A stretch of 64,000 nucleotides of DNA from contig VWZW01006276.1 of the NCBI GenBank assembly GCA_013397115.1, positions 733,581 through 797,580 on the forward strand, written 5' to 3'. Shown one piece after another: positions 1 through 10,900 of the stretch. This DNA is from Edolisoma coerulescens (Eukaryota; Chordata; Aves; Passeriformes; Campephagidae). The notes below the pieces were generated by a model. That model had not been told where the DNA came from, made no database searches, and worked only from the letters and a program-made list of their open reading frames with translations. Position numbers and translations under genes: made by a program. Position 1 is the stretch's first letter. Each line of letters starts with the position of its first letter.

Positions 1-462
1 AGCGTATCATAGGTCATGAATTTGTGGTCCACTCTGCAAAAGTTCAACAGGATTTGTGAACAAAACTGATTCTGCTAAAAGTGCTTGGGCACAAAGCCTT
101 CACGGGCAGCTTTAGGACACTGAAATGTCCTGTTTGGCAGGCAGTTCTTCCTAGGTGCTTTCTTGCCTTTTGCTCCAAAACATTTAACTTAGAGTAAGTC
201 AAGCTAACAAGCAGAAAGTCTCCAAGCAAATGTTGTGTTGAAGAGGTTAAGAAATAATCCCTTGAAAGCAAAAGGCACTTGAATTATTTAGTATTAGGTT
301 GGACATCACACTGCTGTGAGTATAGTAAAGACAACCCCAGCAAAAGGGAAAGGAGGACCAGTATGACTAATCATGCCATTTCTGATTCACGTGTGTCTCC
401 TTTTTTTCTCCAAATATTGATGGAGAGGAACCCAGAGGATAAATGTCTTGTTCTTTGCTCAG
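1..462 (+). other. CARD11 intron, 3' part
   Basis: This stretch is non-coding sequence upstream of the first visible CARD11 exon. Its end has a pyrimidine run followed by TTTGCTCAG at 454-462, which serves as the acceptor. I see no exon, repeat or RNA gene in it. Confidence 0.75.
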
Positions 463-642
463 ATTTGGATTCTGAGAGTGAAATCGATAAGAAGCTCAGT
501 CTGATCCCCTACAGCTTGGTGAGACCCATCCACTGCGAGCGCAGGCGCCCCGTACTGTTCACCCCCACCATGCTTGCCAAGCCCTTGGTGCAGAAGCTTC
601 TCAACTCTGGAGGTGCCTTAGAATTCAACATATGCAAGCCAG
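463..642 (+). CDS. CARD11: CARD11 exon (fourth from last)
   Basis: This exon begins after a pyrimidine-rich acceptor ending TTTGCTCAG and ends at CCAG followed by GTAATG. It enters with two bases of a split codon and leaves with one base (G), which joins AT of the next exon to give Asp. It encodes about 59 residues starting LDSESEIDKKLSLIPY and ending FNICKP, the start of the GUK-like domain. The upstream partner exon is outside the window, so the acceptor choice rests on the phase, the pyrimidine tract and where family similarity begins. Confidence 0.88.
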
Positions 643-3600
643 GTAATGGATAAAAGAGGGCCATGACTGTCAGCCCTCAGTGCTGGAAATACAAACATAT
701 ATATGCGTGCACACGTAGGGGACTGCACATGTGAGAGTTGCTTGCGGTACTTCAAGTCACATCAGAGTGATGTGTAGCTGTAAATCCTGCTTTTTGAGAC
801 TATCTGGGATATTTGAATGTTTTTGAGACAGCCAGTACACATGGTTATGAGATTCTGTGTCTATAAATATTATCCATGTGTATGCTGTGTGGTTGCTAGG
901 CTGCCCCTCAGAGACTGAAATGCTGTGAGTGCTCTTTCTGTCTGCATACTGTTTGCATACTGCACATCTAGGCAATGTGAAATTTTGATTAATTTGTTTC
1001 TAGTATTTGCTATTATGAGGAATATCTTCCCTAGAGCGACTTTAGGTTTCTGTCTCATCCAAGCTGTGAAGATTGTGCATTTGATCTACTGGAAAGACTG
1101 ATTTTCTTCCATGCTAAGTATTTACTATTAAAGCAGTACGCAGTGCCGTGATGGCTGCAGGGCAGGATTGTATACAACCCAGCATTAAACAGAGCTGACG
1201 TTTCATTTTTACACTAATATTGAATACCCACAGCATAGTATGCAGCCTTACAGTCATCCAGACAGAGAAACTGAGAAGTTAAGTATTATAATAAATATCC
1301 CCTGTCTTGCAACATAAAACAAAAGCTTTGATGTAGAGCTGCAATTCACAAGGGGGCTGGTATCACACATTGCAACCTAAGCCAAAATTTTTTGAAACTT
1401 TAAACACAAATGTTGGAACACTAAATCCTTGTTTTAGGATCCTGTGCTGAAGAGACCTTCTTTTTTTAGCACTTCTCAGCATCCTCCATCCCTGAACTGT
1501 TACTGTATAACATTAGGTGCTGGAATTGTATTTACTGTTTTAATTTAATGCCTTCATAGTGTTGTAGTAATTGCCCAAGGACTCATTGGTGCAGGATATA
1601 GCTGAGATGCTCAGCTGTGATCAGATTAGGCTTTAATTGAATTCAATGGAAGAAATGAGGCAGCTGTTAAGACAATTCATTGCTCATCTTCCTTCCCTGA
1701 ACCATCCTTACATCCCATGTGAAGTACTACTGGATAGTTTTCTACGTGTTCTGCTGTTGTAAATATGATTCTGTCCCCATCCACATCTCTTCCTAGATAT
1801 TGTAACAAAGGAAGAGTTCTTAAGGAAGCAAAGGACCGAGACTGTCATCTTCAGCAGAGAAAAGAATCTGAACACATACGAGTGTATTGTACCTGCCAAC
1901 ATCGAGGCTGTTGCTGCCAAGGTGCTCCCAGTCCTCTGTGTCCCTTCTCTGGGCTCTCTGTGAACCTCTCTGCCATGTCTTGCATAAGAGACTGACCAAT
2001 TTATAGTTTCATGTTCTCTCTCCTGCCCTCTTTCAATCTGAGATTTGTATTTATTCCCCCCAATGGCTTTTTATTTGTGCTTTTCCTTTCCTTTTTCCTT
2101 TCCTTTCCTTTCCTTTCCTTTCCTTTCCTTTCCTTTCCTTTCCCATCCTCAGCCATATGCTTTTATATTCTCCCTCATTCCCTGTGATGACCCACATAGA
2201 TGCAGTTAAATATCCTTTCATTTTCTGTGCTCCATCCTTTATTCATTTCCTTTTTATATCATAAGTATATATGAATACATGAGAGAGTGAAAGATACAAG
2301 GACGTAGACAAAGGAAAGAGAAGCCTGAAACCCAGACACAGGGGTGTACAGAACAAAGATAACAATGCCCAAGACAGAGATCTGATGTCAAGTAGAGTAG
2401 ATTTGATGCACAGCATGGAAAAAAAGGAGAATTAAAGTGATGGTTTTTTCTCTCACAAGTAGTTGCAGTAGATGTTCTTTCTGAACAAAAAGCAAGTCTC
2501 TGTGTTTGTGTCTATATGTAAAACTGGTATTTTATCATACTTTTCATCTTTAGAGCAATCCATTTCCATTTTAAACCTTTTTAGAAAGCTGTTAAGCTCA
2601 GCTGTTATTTGACTGACTAGTTTTAAACCAGTAGGAGGAGCTGGACTTTAAATGTATATTTGATTAAAAGGTTTTAAATCAGTACAATGGTAAATAGAGA
2701 GCTTTCAAAATGACCCCATAAGGGATAGATACCATTATCTTGAGATTCCACAGCAGTGAATTTTCCTTTGTGACACTGTTATGACTTTGTTTTTAGAACA
2801 AGCATTGTCTCCTGGAAGCTGGAATAAGCTGCACAAAGGATTTAATCAAATCCAAGATATATCCTATTGTTCTCTTTATAAGAGTCTCAGAGAAAAACAT
2901 CAAGAGGTTCAGGTAACATATCAAACCTTTTGCATATTTGATGTTCTGTCTTATTCAGTGAATAATTCTTGAGTCCAATAATGTTCTCACTGAGAGAAAT
3001 AAAGAACCTCATCCTTCTCCATCTGGTACTTCTGTGTGCACTATTTCCTCCCGTGACTCCTCCCTGAAATCTTACAACTGGAGAAAGCAGGAATTCCCCA
3101 AATCTGGCACTCTTTAACTGTCACTGGTGGCAATGAGCATTGTGGGAGGATGAGACCAAAGAAAATGTGGTTTTCTCGGTGCTCAGCACTCCCACAGCAT
3201 TTCTTAAGGTAATGCAAGCTGGAAGAGGAGAGCTCGTAAACACTCGCACTCTCCCTCCATTCAATCCTCTTAAATTGTTTCCCCATAGCAAATATTTCTC
3301 CTTGGGGGAAGCATGGAGGTAAGGGGAGGGTAGACCTGGAGTAGCTGCATTCTTCACTGCTTTTATTGCTTGTAAGTAGTTAGGAGAAAATAAATTCTTG
3401 ATGGGACAGCTGGGACTACAGGATTAACTTCGAATGCAAGACATTTATTTTTGGTCTGCTCATTTGATCCAGGAAACTGCTGCCGAAGCCGGAGGCCGAG
3501 GATGAGTTTTTACGGATGTGCCGCCTGAAGGAGAAAGAGCTGGAAGCACTGCCTTGCCTTTATGCCTCTGTGGAGGCAGAGGTGTGGAGCAGCATCGAGG

Positions 3601-3677
3601 ATCTTATCCGGACAATAAAAGACAGGATCGGGGAAGAGCAGCGCAAAACCGTCTGGGTAGATGAAGATCAGCTATAA
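463..3677 (+). CDS. CARD11: CARD11 (CARMA1) C-terminal part, last four coding exons, 5' partial
   Basis: The spliced exons 463-642, 1797-1921, 2797-2912 and 3473-3677 read through in one frame and give the last 207 residues of a CARD-MAGUK scaffold. Landmarks are LSLIPYSLVRPIHCERRRPV in exon 1, ECIVPANIEAVAAK in exon 2, NKHCLLEAGISCTKDLIK in exon 3 and a C-terminus ending EEQRKTVWVDEDQL before TAA. By recall these match the guanylate-kinase-like domain and tail of CARD11 more closely than CARD10 or CARD14. In lymphocytes CARD11 is phosphorylated after antigen-receptor engagement and nucleates BCL10-MALT1 filaments that activate NF-kB; the C-terminal MAGUK part supports membrane recruitment and autoinhibition. 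The CARD, coiled coil, PDZ and SH3 exons are off the left edge. Every exon joins in phase with AG and GT boundaries, so the copy looks functional. GNA12 lies downstream on the same strand, as in human. Confidence 0.93.
643..1796 (+). other. CARD11 intron
   Basis: An intron of 1154 bases, bounded by GTAATG and TTCCTAG. It is AT-rich with nothing recognisable inside. Confidence 0.85.
1797..1921 (+). CDS. CARD11: CARD11 exon (third from last)
   Basis: The acceptor is TTCCTAG and the exon ends GCCAAG followed by GTGCTC. It is 125 bases long, enters needing two bases and leaves in phase 0. It encodes (D)IVTKEEFLRKQRTETVIF and then the conserved block NTYECIVPANIEAVAAK. The donor GTGCTC departs from the GTRAGT consensus at +4 to +6. 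No better donor lies nearby and the next exon continues the family alignment exactly, so I accept it. Confidence 0.92.
1922..2796 (+). other. CARD11 intron containing a pyrimidine microsatellite
   Basis: An intron of 875 bases with a non-consensus donor GTGCTC and a good acceptor GTTTTTAG. It contains the TTTCC array listed separately at 2081-2143. I see nothing else. Confidence 0.85.
2081..2143 (+). repeat. (CCTTT)n pyrimidine microsatellite
   Basis: About twelve units of the pentamer CCTTT (read as TTTCC in another register) run almost uninterrupted, with one expanded T run near the left end. The tract is pure pyrimidine on the + strand, lies inside a CARD11 intron, and is likely length-polymorphic. 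Confidence 0.93.
2797..2912 (+). CDS. CARD11: CARD11 exon (second from last)
   Basis: The acceptor is GTTTTTAG and the donor is GTAACA. The exon is 116 bases, begins in phase 0 and ends with AG of an Arg codon completed by the next exon. It encodes NKHCLLEAGISCTKDLIKSK, then IYPIVLFIRVSEKNIKRF. This is a core beta strand and helix region of the GUK-like fold in the CARMA family. The match to CARD11 is nearly uninterrupted. Confidence 0.93.
2913..3472 (+). other. CARD11 last intron
   Basis: An intron of 560 bases, bounded by GTAACA and GATCCAG. I see no feature inside it. Confidence 0.85.
3473..3677 (+). CDS. CARD11: CARD11 terminal coding exon
   Basis: The exon starts after the acceptor GATCCAG, completes the split Arg codon and runs 67 more codons to TAA at 3675-3677. 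It encodes KLLPKPEAEDEFLRMCRLKE, then a region ending IGEEQRKTVWVDEDQL. The acidic VDEDQL tail is a CARD11 signature by recall. No frameshift or internal stop is present. Confidence 0.94.
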
Positions 3678-4990
3678 AAAGCCATGAGTAACATGGAGCT
3701 CTTTGGTGAGCAAAGGACACATCCAGGTGGAGCAGGGGCTCACAGAATTCTCTGATGAGGTGCCCAGAGCTCACTCCTGTTTCATCCTTGCTGGCTGGGC
3801 ACTTCCTGCTGGCAGGATGCATGTCTGGAATGGAACTGGAGCTGTGTTGGAGAGCCAGTGCCTCAGATGCTGGGATCCAGGCTGTGGGGCCACCACCACA
3901 ATTTCTGATCCGCTGGCATTTCTTAAGGGACAGCACCTGTTTAACACATGAGGACAAAGATCTTGAGAGTGAGCTTGTGCTAATTTATTATGTTCAAAAT
4001 ATGGATCTCTTTATCTCATTGAAAACTTCTGATGAGACCAAATAAGTGGAATCTGAAAGGGATGAGGCATGGGGATTGGGCTTTGGGATGTGGAATTGAG
4101 ATGTGCCCCACACCCCTCTGAGGTGAGATTCTGAACATACCCAGCTGAGAAAGCTGAAGGCTGGTTGGGAGCGGCAGCACCACCAACTGCTGATGGCCAG
4201 AGCAGCTCTGTAGCCCTGCTTCTCTGCAGCCATATTAATCCAAAGAGAAGAAAATAGCTATTCTTCCTGGCATTAACTAAAATGAAAATTTTCCCTTCCT
4301 TTTCAAACCCCAGTTTTATTTAACAGTTTTGCAGGTTTCCTGTGTAGTCCTGGCACTTACAGGAGAACAGACTTCACTGTCCCAGTGGCACATCAGATCT
4401 TTCCAGATCTGCCAACGTTTCATTTAGTTTATCCCTGCCTCTGCATCATATTCAGTTGTACATCTCTCAGTTTTTAACATTTTTTTTACTTGTGGAAAAT
4501 ACCACGGTGCCTTCTCCGGACAACAGGTTTCTCTGTTTCTTCACTGAAATATTTCTCTATGACATCATTGCCTGCCAACATGCCTGCTCTCAACAGGAGG
4601 GACTATTCTGAGAAGAAGAAAAGGAGAATTTCATAAGCCAGTAATTGGTGTGAGCCACTCAATCCTTGACCTGTGTGCCGTGACTGACAGCGAGGAGACC
4701 GGCGGGCACCTCGCTGTGCTGTGGCCAAGTGAGATAATGCTTCCAGAAGTGTGTGTAGGGCTGAGGAGACCATGTCCCATTTTCAAAAGCACTTAAGTCC
4801 TCAGAGAGTTTGAGTTCCACTGCTCATGAGTGTGACTTAGACTCCTAAATCTCTTCGGTCTTTGAAATCTTTCCTCTCGACATTAGACGCTGTACTGAGA
4901 TTGCCAAATTGATCCAATAAAACTGACCCGATAATAATGACTCGCGCAATTGCTGATCTGAAATGCAATAAAAATTGACCTACAGATGAA
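3678..4990 (+). other. CARD11: probable CARD11 3' UTR
   Basis: Sequence after the CARD11 stop codon has no AATAAA until two hexamers at 4916-4921 and 4967-4972. A 3' UTR of about 1.25-1.3 kb ending near 4940-4990 is therefore the simplest reading. The right boundary is inferred from the hexamers only; the downstream GT-rich element is weak. Confidence 0.5.
4916..4972 (+). terminator. two candidate poly(A) signals for CARD11
   Basis: AATAAA occurs at 4916-4921 and again at 4967-4972. These are the first canonical hexamers downstream of the CARD11 stop codon. Chance occurrence in AT-rich DNA cannot be excluded. Confidence 0.4.
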
Positions 4991-7900
4991 GAGTGGTCCA
5001 TCCCATTGTCCTTAGATCCTTCATCCCTTGCCATATCCCTCCCTTTTAAGATGCATTTAATAACAAATTTACTTTTGTTTCTGCGTTCATCCCCCATCCC
5101 CCGTCTTGGTGCCGTGGGCTGATTTTTGCAGCAGGCAGTAGAAAAACAACCAGAATCTAAACAAAACATCTGGTCTGGTTGCCTTCACTAGATTAGCTGC
5201 TCCCTTGTCTTTGCAACAAACTTCTGCTGTGGCTGTCTCTCAGGTAGACTGGGTCAGTTCATGTTGGCTTGTGGGATTGCACTTTTCTTTTATGCTCTTT
5301 TTTCTTTTATGTTCTTCTCTTTTATGCACATCATTTTTTAACTAATGGAATCTTCAAGAAGTAATTTATGTCACTTTACATCTAATTGCTGCTGCTGTCT
5401 TTCTCAAGTTATTAATGTTTGAAAGAATGTTCATAGCTAGCAATTCTCAGAGACTAGCTCTTTACCTGCCCAGTGCCATCTGCTTGGACTGTGCAAGCAG
5501 GGAGATACTTCCATGTGCAATCTCTTTACAGAAAGGACAGGCTGCACACACAATTTGCAACTCCCTCCAGGGCAAAGAATAACAACCGGTTGGGGTATAT
5601 ATAGAACAAATTGGATGATTCTTCAGAGATCCTCTGTAGCTCAAGCAGAAATAAGAAAGCATCAGTTGGAAGAACTAAGCCTTCCAGGAGCATTTTGCAT
5701 TCATTCCTAATGTCCTGATAATGCAGCCTTGTGTAACAGCTGCCTGTGGTTTGTTCCTGCCCCTCTTGTGAAAGCTTTTGAGTCCGCAGCTGAGCAATGG
5801 GAGGGACTGCAGGAACATTTCTCAGCTGCTTCAGCAAAAAGTTCAGCCAGGTCAGCATCAGATGCCTCCAGGAGCCGCCAGCTGACTGCTCACCGGACAG
5901 CACGCGGAGGACGTCCGTGTGCCACTGGCTGTGCCGCAGGGATCGCTACCATCTGCTGGAATGGCTGCAACAGATGGCTGGTGGGGCAGAGGGGATGGAC
6001 TGTCTCAGAATGCCACGATTGTTTCTGCAGTGATCTCCTCTCCCCACAGCTTTATGTCTCTTTGCATGGACAAAGCTGCAGATGTGATTTGTCCCACTTC
6101 ACTTTCAGCACAGGAAAGGCGTATGCCAAACTCTGGAGGAGGTTCCTTTTGCAGTGAGCAGGGATACACCTCCAAAGAGCTGTTTGTCTGACTTACTGGA
6201 GATGGCTATCTGAGGGTGAGATGAATTGCCCTCTGAACTGTCTGGGGTTTTCACAGACTACAGCAAGAAGCGAGAGAATTAGCCTGGCCTTTAGCATTTA
6301 GCTCTTTGATCTGTAATTTAGGACAGCTAAACAATCTTATGGGAAAAGTGGAAGTAGAGATTGAGGCAGAGAACAAGAGATCTAATTATTTCTGTGAAAC
6401 AAGAGAGGAATGGATACATGGAACAGGCTTTTCTTCTCATATCCAAGTACATCTGTAAATTCCCAGCTCTGCAGTCACTGTAGGGCGTTGTGGTTGTCTG
6501 CTCATGTGATGCAAAGCAACCAGACCCTTTCCAGTGCAGGTCGTGGCACGGCCGTGTGCTGTAGCCTGCACAGCCCTCATCTCTCTGTGACTCGGTGGAG
6601 AAGGACCGAAAACTCTGTTCCCTCTTGACTTCTGGGTGTGAACTCCAAGAGCAGATCTGTAGTCGGAGTGGAGCTGCAGAACAGCCACAGAGCAAAAGGG
6701 GCCACTGTCATTTACAGTGGCTGGGAGATGCTTCTGCTCTGGAGCCCAGAGCTGTCCCTGTCAACTGAAGGAAATTAACACCTGAACCTTCTGAAATACA
6801 TTTGGATCTTGAAAAGAGGCCATGATTTTCCCTGAATGTCAGAGTGCTGGAATCAGTGTGGACTCCAAGTCCTGAACCAGCAGATTTGAAGTTCAGACTT
6901 GGAATTTGGGCTGTAGATCATTGGGGTATTTTCCATTCTGCTAAATCTCCCTTGTGAGGTATCACCTTAGGCCACATCCCTCCTCACAGGCACATCCCAG
7001 TTACACAAACCTGGGCTCAGCACACACACAAAAGCCCACCAGGCATAGCCAGCTTCAGGAGCTGTGTGGTTGAAAAACTGGGAACAACAATTAAGAAAAC
7101 AAGATGGGAACTGGAAATGTTGTAAATGTTCCCTGTAAACAGTGTCACAATGGAATCTCAAGCAGATTCTCCACCCGATCTCATCAAAGGGTTAAAATGG
7201 GACAAGCTTAATGTTGATTTATTCTTTGGTTCTTTCTGTATTTTAGACAGCACTTCATAGGAGATTTGGGGGCAATAACTGGATTTGCAGGTACCACCAA
7301 AATTCAGACACATTCTCTAAATCAGTCTAAAGAGGGAGATTCAAGTGCAGACCTGAGTTGGAACTGGAGGCTGTGCTTGGACGCCAGAGCTCGGGCCCAG
7401 GTGCCGTATGTGGATCCCAGGTGTGTATCCCTACCTAAGGTAAGCAACATTCACAGCATAACCCATTTTAAAATCATTCATGGTTTTTAATTGAAGTCTG
7501 GGAACACTTCTCAGCAATTTGTATTTTAAGTTAGAAAGGAGGTAGCAGAAAGCCCAGAAATTGCCCTATGTTTGGTCTGCTGTTTCTGCTGTAAAAGGAG
7601 TAAAACATAGAATAGTAACTGCCTTTCAAAATGGATTATTTGAAAACTACTTCTTCTTGCCTTTAAGAGCTCACAAGAGCTTGTTGGAAAATTTTTCACA
7701 TGCAGATTGTTCTTCTGAAAATGTCATTGAAAAATTGCCCACTAGAAAATGCAATTGGAAATTTTTTCAATGGAATATTGTTCTGTTAGAAAATATGTTT
7801 TCATCTAAATCAAAAGTCTATGGAAATTCTTCCATTCTAACATTTCATTTTTTAAAAATTTAAAGTATTTCAATAATACTGAAGCAGTCATTTTCAATAT

Positions 7901-10900
7901 TTCACATACTTCCAATCTTTTATCTGAAAACATTTTTGGGGTTAATTTTTAATTTTTATAGGTGAAATATTTTTAGAAGTCTACTTTTAAACATTTGATT
8001 CGATTGAAACACTTGTATTTAATGTTTTTATACTACAAAACAATGGAAGTAATGGCTTACAGCTCTCACATGTGGTATAATGTCTGTGATCACAAGAGAA
8101 AAATCAAACTGAGTCTGGCTTTGCGTTTTGTTTAACTCTGCTGCTAAAATGATGTATTGTGTAAGTCAGTATCATGCAGTTCAGCACATTGGGGAATTGT
8201 TGCAGGTAAAAATTTCATGCAAACTTTATTACACAGAATTGGATATTCCTTTGAATCAGAATTCTGGCTGGAGGCAAAGCTGTCAATCGGTCCGGCTGCA
8301 GCACAGACAGCTCTGGCAGCACAATTTGCAGGGAGGTAGGAACACACACAAAGCAGGCTTGTGCCTACAAACTTGAAGTGGAGATAGATGCCAAAGCTGG
8401 AAAAATGCCTGTAAACCTGTTAGAGGTTTCTGTATTCTTTGTGCCAAGCTATTTTCATGGCCCAGGGTTCGAGAGCTCAGTACACGGCTGAAGTCGGGCA
8501 CTGCTGAGCCCTGGAGCTGCTCGTGGCTTCTTCAGCACTGCCTGGGCTGAGCTGTCTAAGCAGCAGTTGTTAAACTGTTCCCTGGAGACTGGAAAAGCAA
8601 GACACAGGAGTTTTGGGCTTCTGGGAGAGCAACATTCTCGGATTTTGCAGTTATTTGTATTGTGTATTCCAAGTCATTCAGCCTTAATCAGCTTAGACCG
8701 TGAAAATGTGTTCCCCTTTGGTGCAGTTTCCATCTCCCTTGCTCTCGTTCAGCTCTGAGAATTGAACAGAACCTCACAAAGAGACACACAATATCAAACA
8801 GGAGATTGTGATTCACTGCTTGTAAGTCACTTTGTCTCCCCCCTTTCTCCTGCTTGCTCAGTTTCCAGAGTTGCTTGCTCTGCACCCTGTGTACCACAAG
8901 GGCTGATCCGGGGTGTGCAGCCCTGAGGTCCCTCACCAGAGCACCACAAGATTCAGGAACGGGTGTCAGTTGAAACTGTAATTCCAGGAAAACCTTATGC
9001 TCTTCCAGACTCCTCTGCAGAACAAAAAGGAGGCTCTCGCATGGATCCAAAGCCATGTGCCTTTTGACTTTGGAGACCAAATCCAGTGTGAATTTTGGTT
9101 CAGAGACAGTGAATAGGGGCTCTTGAGCACTGGCAGCTTGGGTGGCAGTACAGTCATAGCCTGGGACACCCTTCTGGCACAGCAGGAGTTACAGTGACCC
9201 TGCTGTGCCAGTCCTGCCCACACAGAACCTGCAGCAACGGGGGTGACCATTCTGCCCAACACTTTCCTGGGAAGAACACCTAATTCAGCCAAGGCAGTGC
9301 TGAAAGACTGTGGCATGAGATTTCCTCCTTATCCTTCAGGCACTGCAGAATTCTGTCATGCTCCCAGGTATCACTTTTGATATCTCTGTAAAACTCTGTC
9401 TGACCCTCAGGGACAATCCCAGACCCAAACACTGAGGAATCTGTTCTCACGGACTTTTCATTGATTCCTTGTAAACACAGAGGCTGGAGAAGCAAACAGA
9501 AGGCCTGGCATCCCTGCAGATTTCACCTGTAGAACTAATGCTTCTTTAAGTAGAAGGTGCTGTCACTGCCTTTGTTCGGATGGGGCAGGTGACAGAGAGC
9601 TGAGGGCACTTGTCCACATGGGCCAGTGGCACAGCCTGGCTCCCCCTGGGCTGCACTGCTCTGGTCTCAAGACTCTGAGTGAGGGGGTGATGCCATCTGG
9701 CAGCTGGGGCAAGGGTTTGAGTGGGGCTTGCCTTAAGTGGTGAGATTTCTAGTTTGATTTGAGAACCCTACCAGTAAGCCAAGTTAGAACAACAGGAAGC
9801 TCATCCACGCTCCCTCCCCCACCTCCTCCTTTCTGTTCCTCTGCTGCAGAAACTGTCTGATGTTCAGATCAGAGGCTCTCCGGGGTTAAATGCACCATTA
9901 GTCACTGGAAAAAAGGGAAAAGAAAGACCTTTTAAAAGCAGATGGTAGATGATAGAGAACCTGTTTGAGAGTAACTATCTACAACAGCGTGTCTGCTTCA
10001 TCAGATATTAGCATCAAAAGCTGTCTGACAATTTAGCAACAAACAGCAATATTGATTTTCTTCCAAAGTGCAGATGCAGAAAGACAAAGACGGAGAGATG
10101 GTTCTTTCAGAGAATCCCCATTATGCCTGGGCAAAGACAAGGCAGGAAAAGACCTGCAGCCCCCAGTCCCATCAGCAGCGCAGGAGCAGCCCGTGGGTGA
10201 GAGGTTCTGGAGGGAAACACGGGAGAGATCCACTGCAACCTTGTCAGGAGCCTGTGCAGAATGGAGGGGCACCATCCCAGGGATGAGGAACCGGGACTGG
10301 GGCCAGGACCAGGCTGCTCCCACCAGGGAAAATGGGAAGTAGAGCAAAGTAGTGGAGCTGGGATGGAATATGGAAGAGACATGGGATGTAGCTTGCTTCC
10401 CTTGCTGTTTTCAGAGGATATGTGAATTAATTGCTGCAAAGCAATCTGAGCAGTAATAGCTACCACTCCACCTGTCTCTACCTCAGATACAGCAGCCATC
10501 CTGACTTTTCAGGGCACTGCCAAAATAGCCATTTTAACGCCATAGCATCTGGAAAAATTCCACTTTAGAACTAAGATTTCTCCTTTATCCCCTGTCCCAT
10601 TAATTTCTTTTTCCCACGTTGGTAGAAAAGCCTTCTCGTGGTCAGCAGTCGGCTCTTGGAACCATTCCTACAAGTGTTGGGTATATCCAGTTCTTTGGAC
10701 AACAGCTCCCTACTTCTGATTGAAATTCCCTGCAACCACTGGTCTCACATCAATTATGTACACTGCTCTTCGTCTCTGTGTCTGAAATGTCAGTGAATCT
10801 GATAATTTTTGCTCACAGAGGTGGGGAACTAACAAGGATCTCTGGCACAGCCTGCAGTGATTGCATCTACCAAGGCTTAGCAAAACAGGCATTGACACTT

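Noticed and set aside
463..3677. Identification as CARD14 or CARD10
   Set aside because: The GUK-like fold is common to all three, but the ANIEAVAAKNKHCLLEAG and VDEDQL blocks and the linkage to GNA12 fit CARD11.
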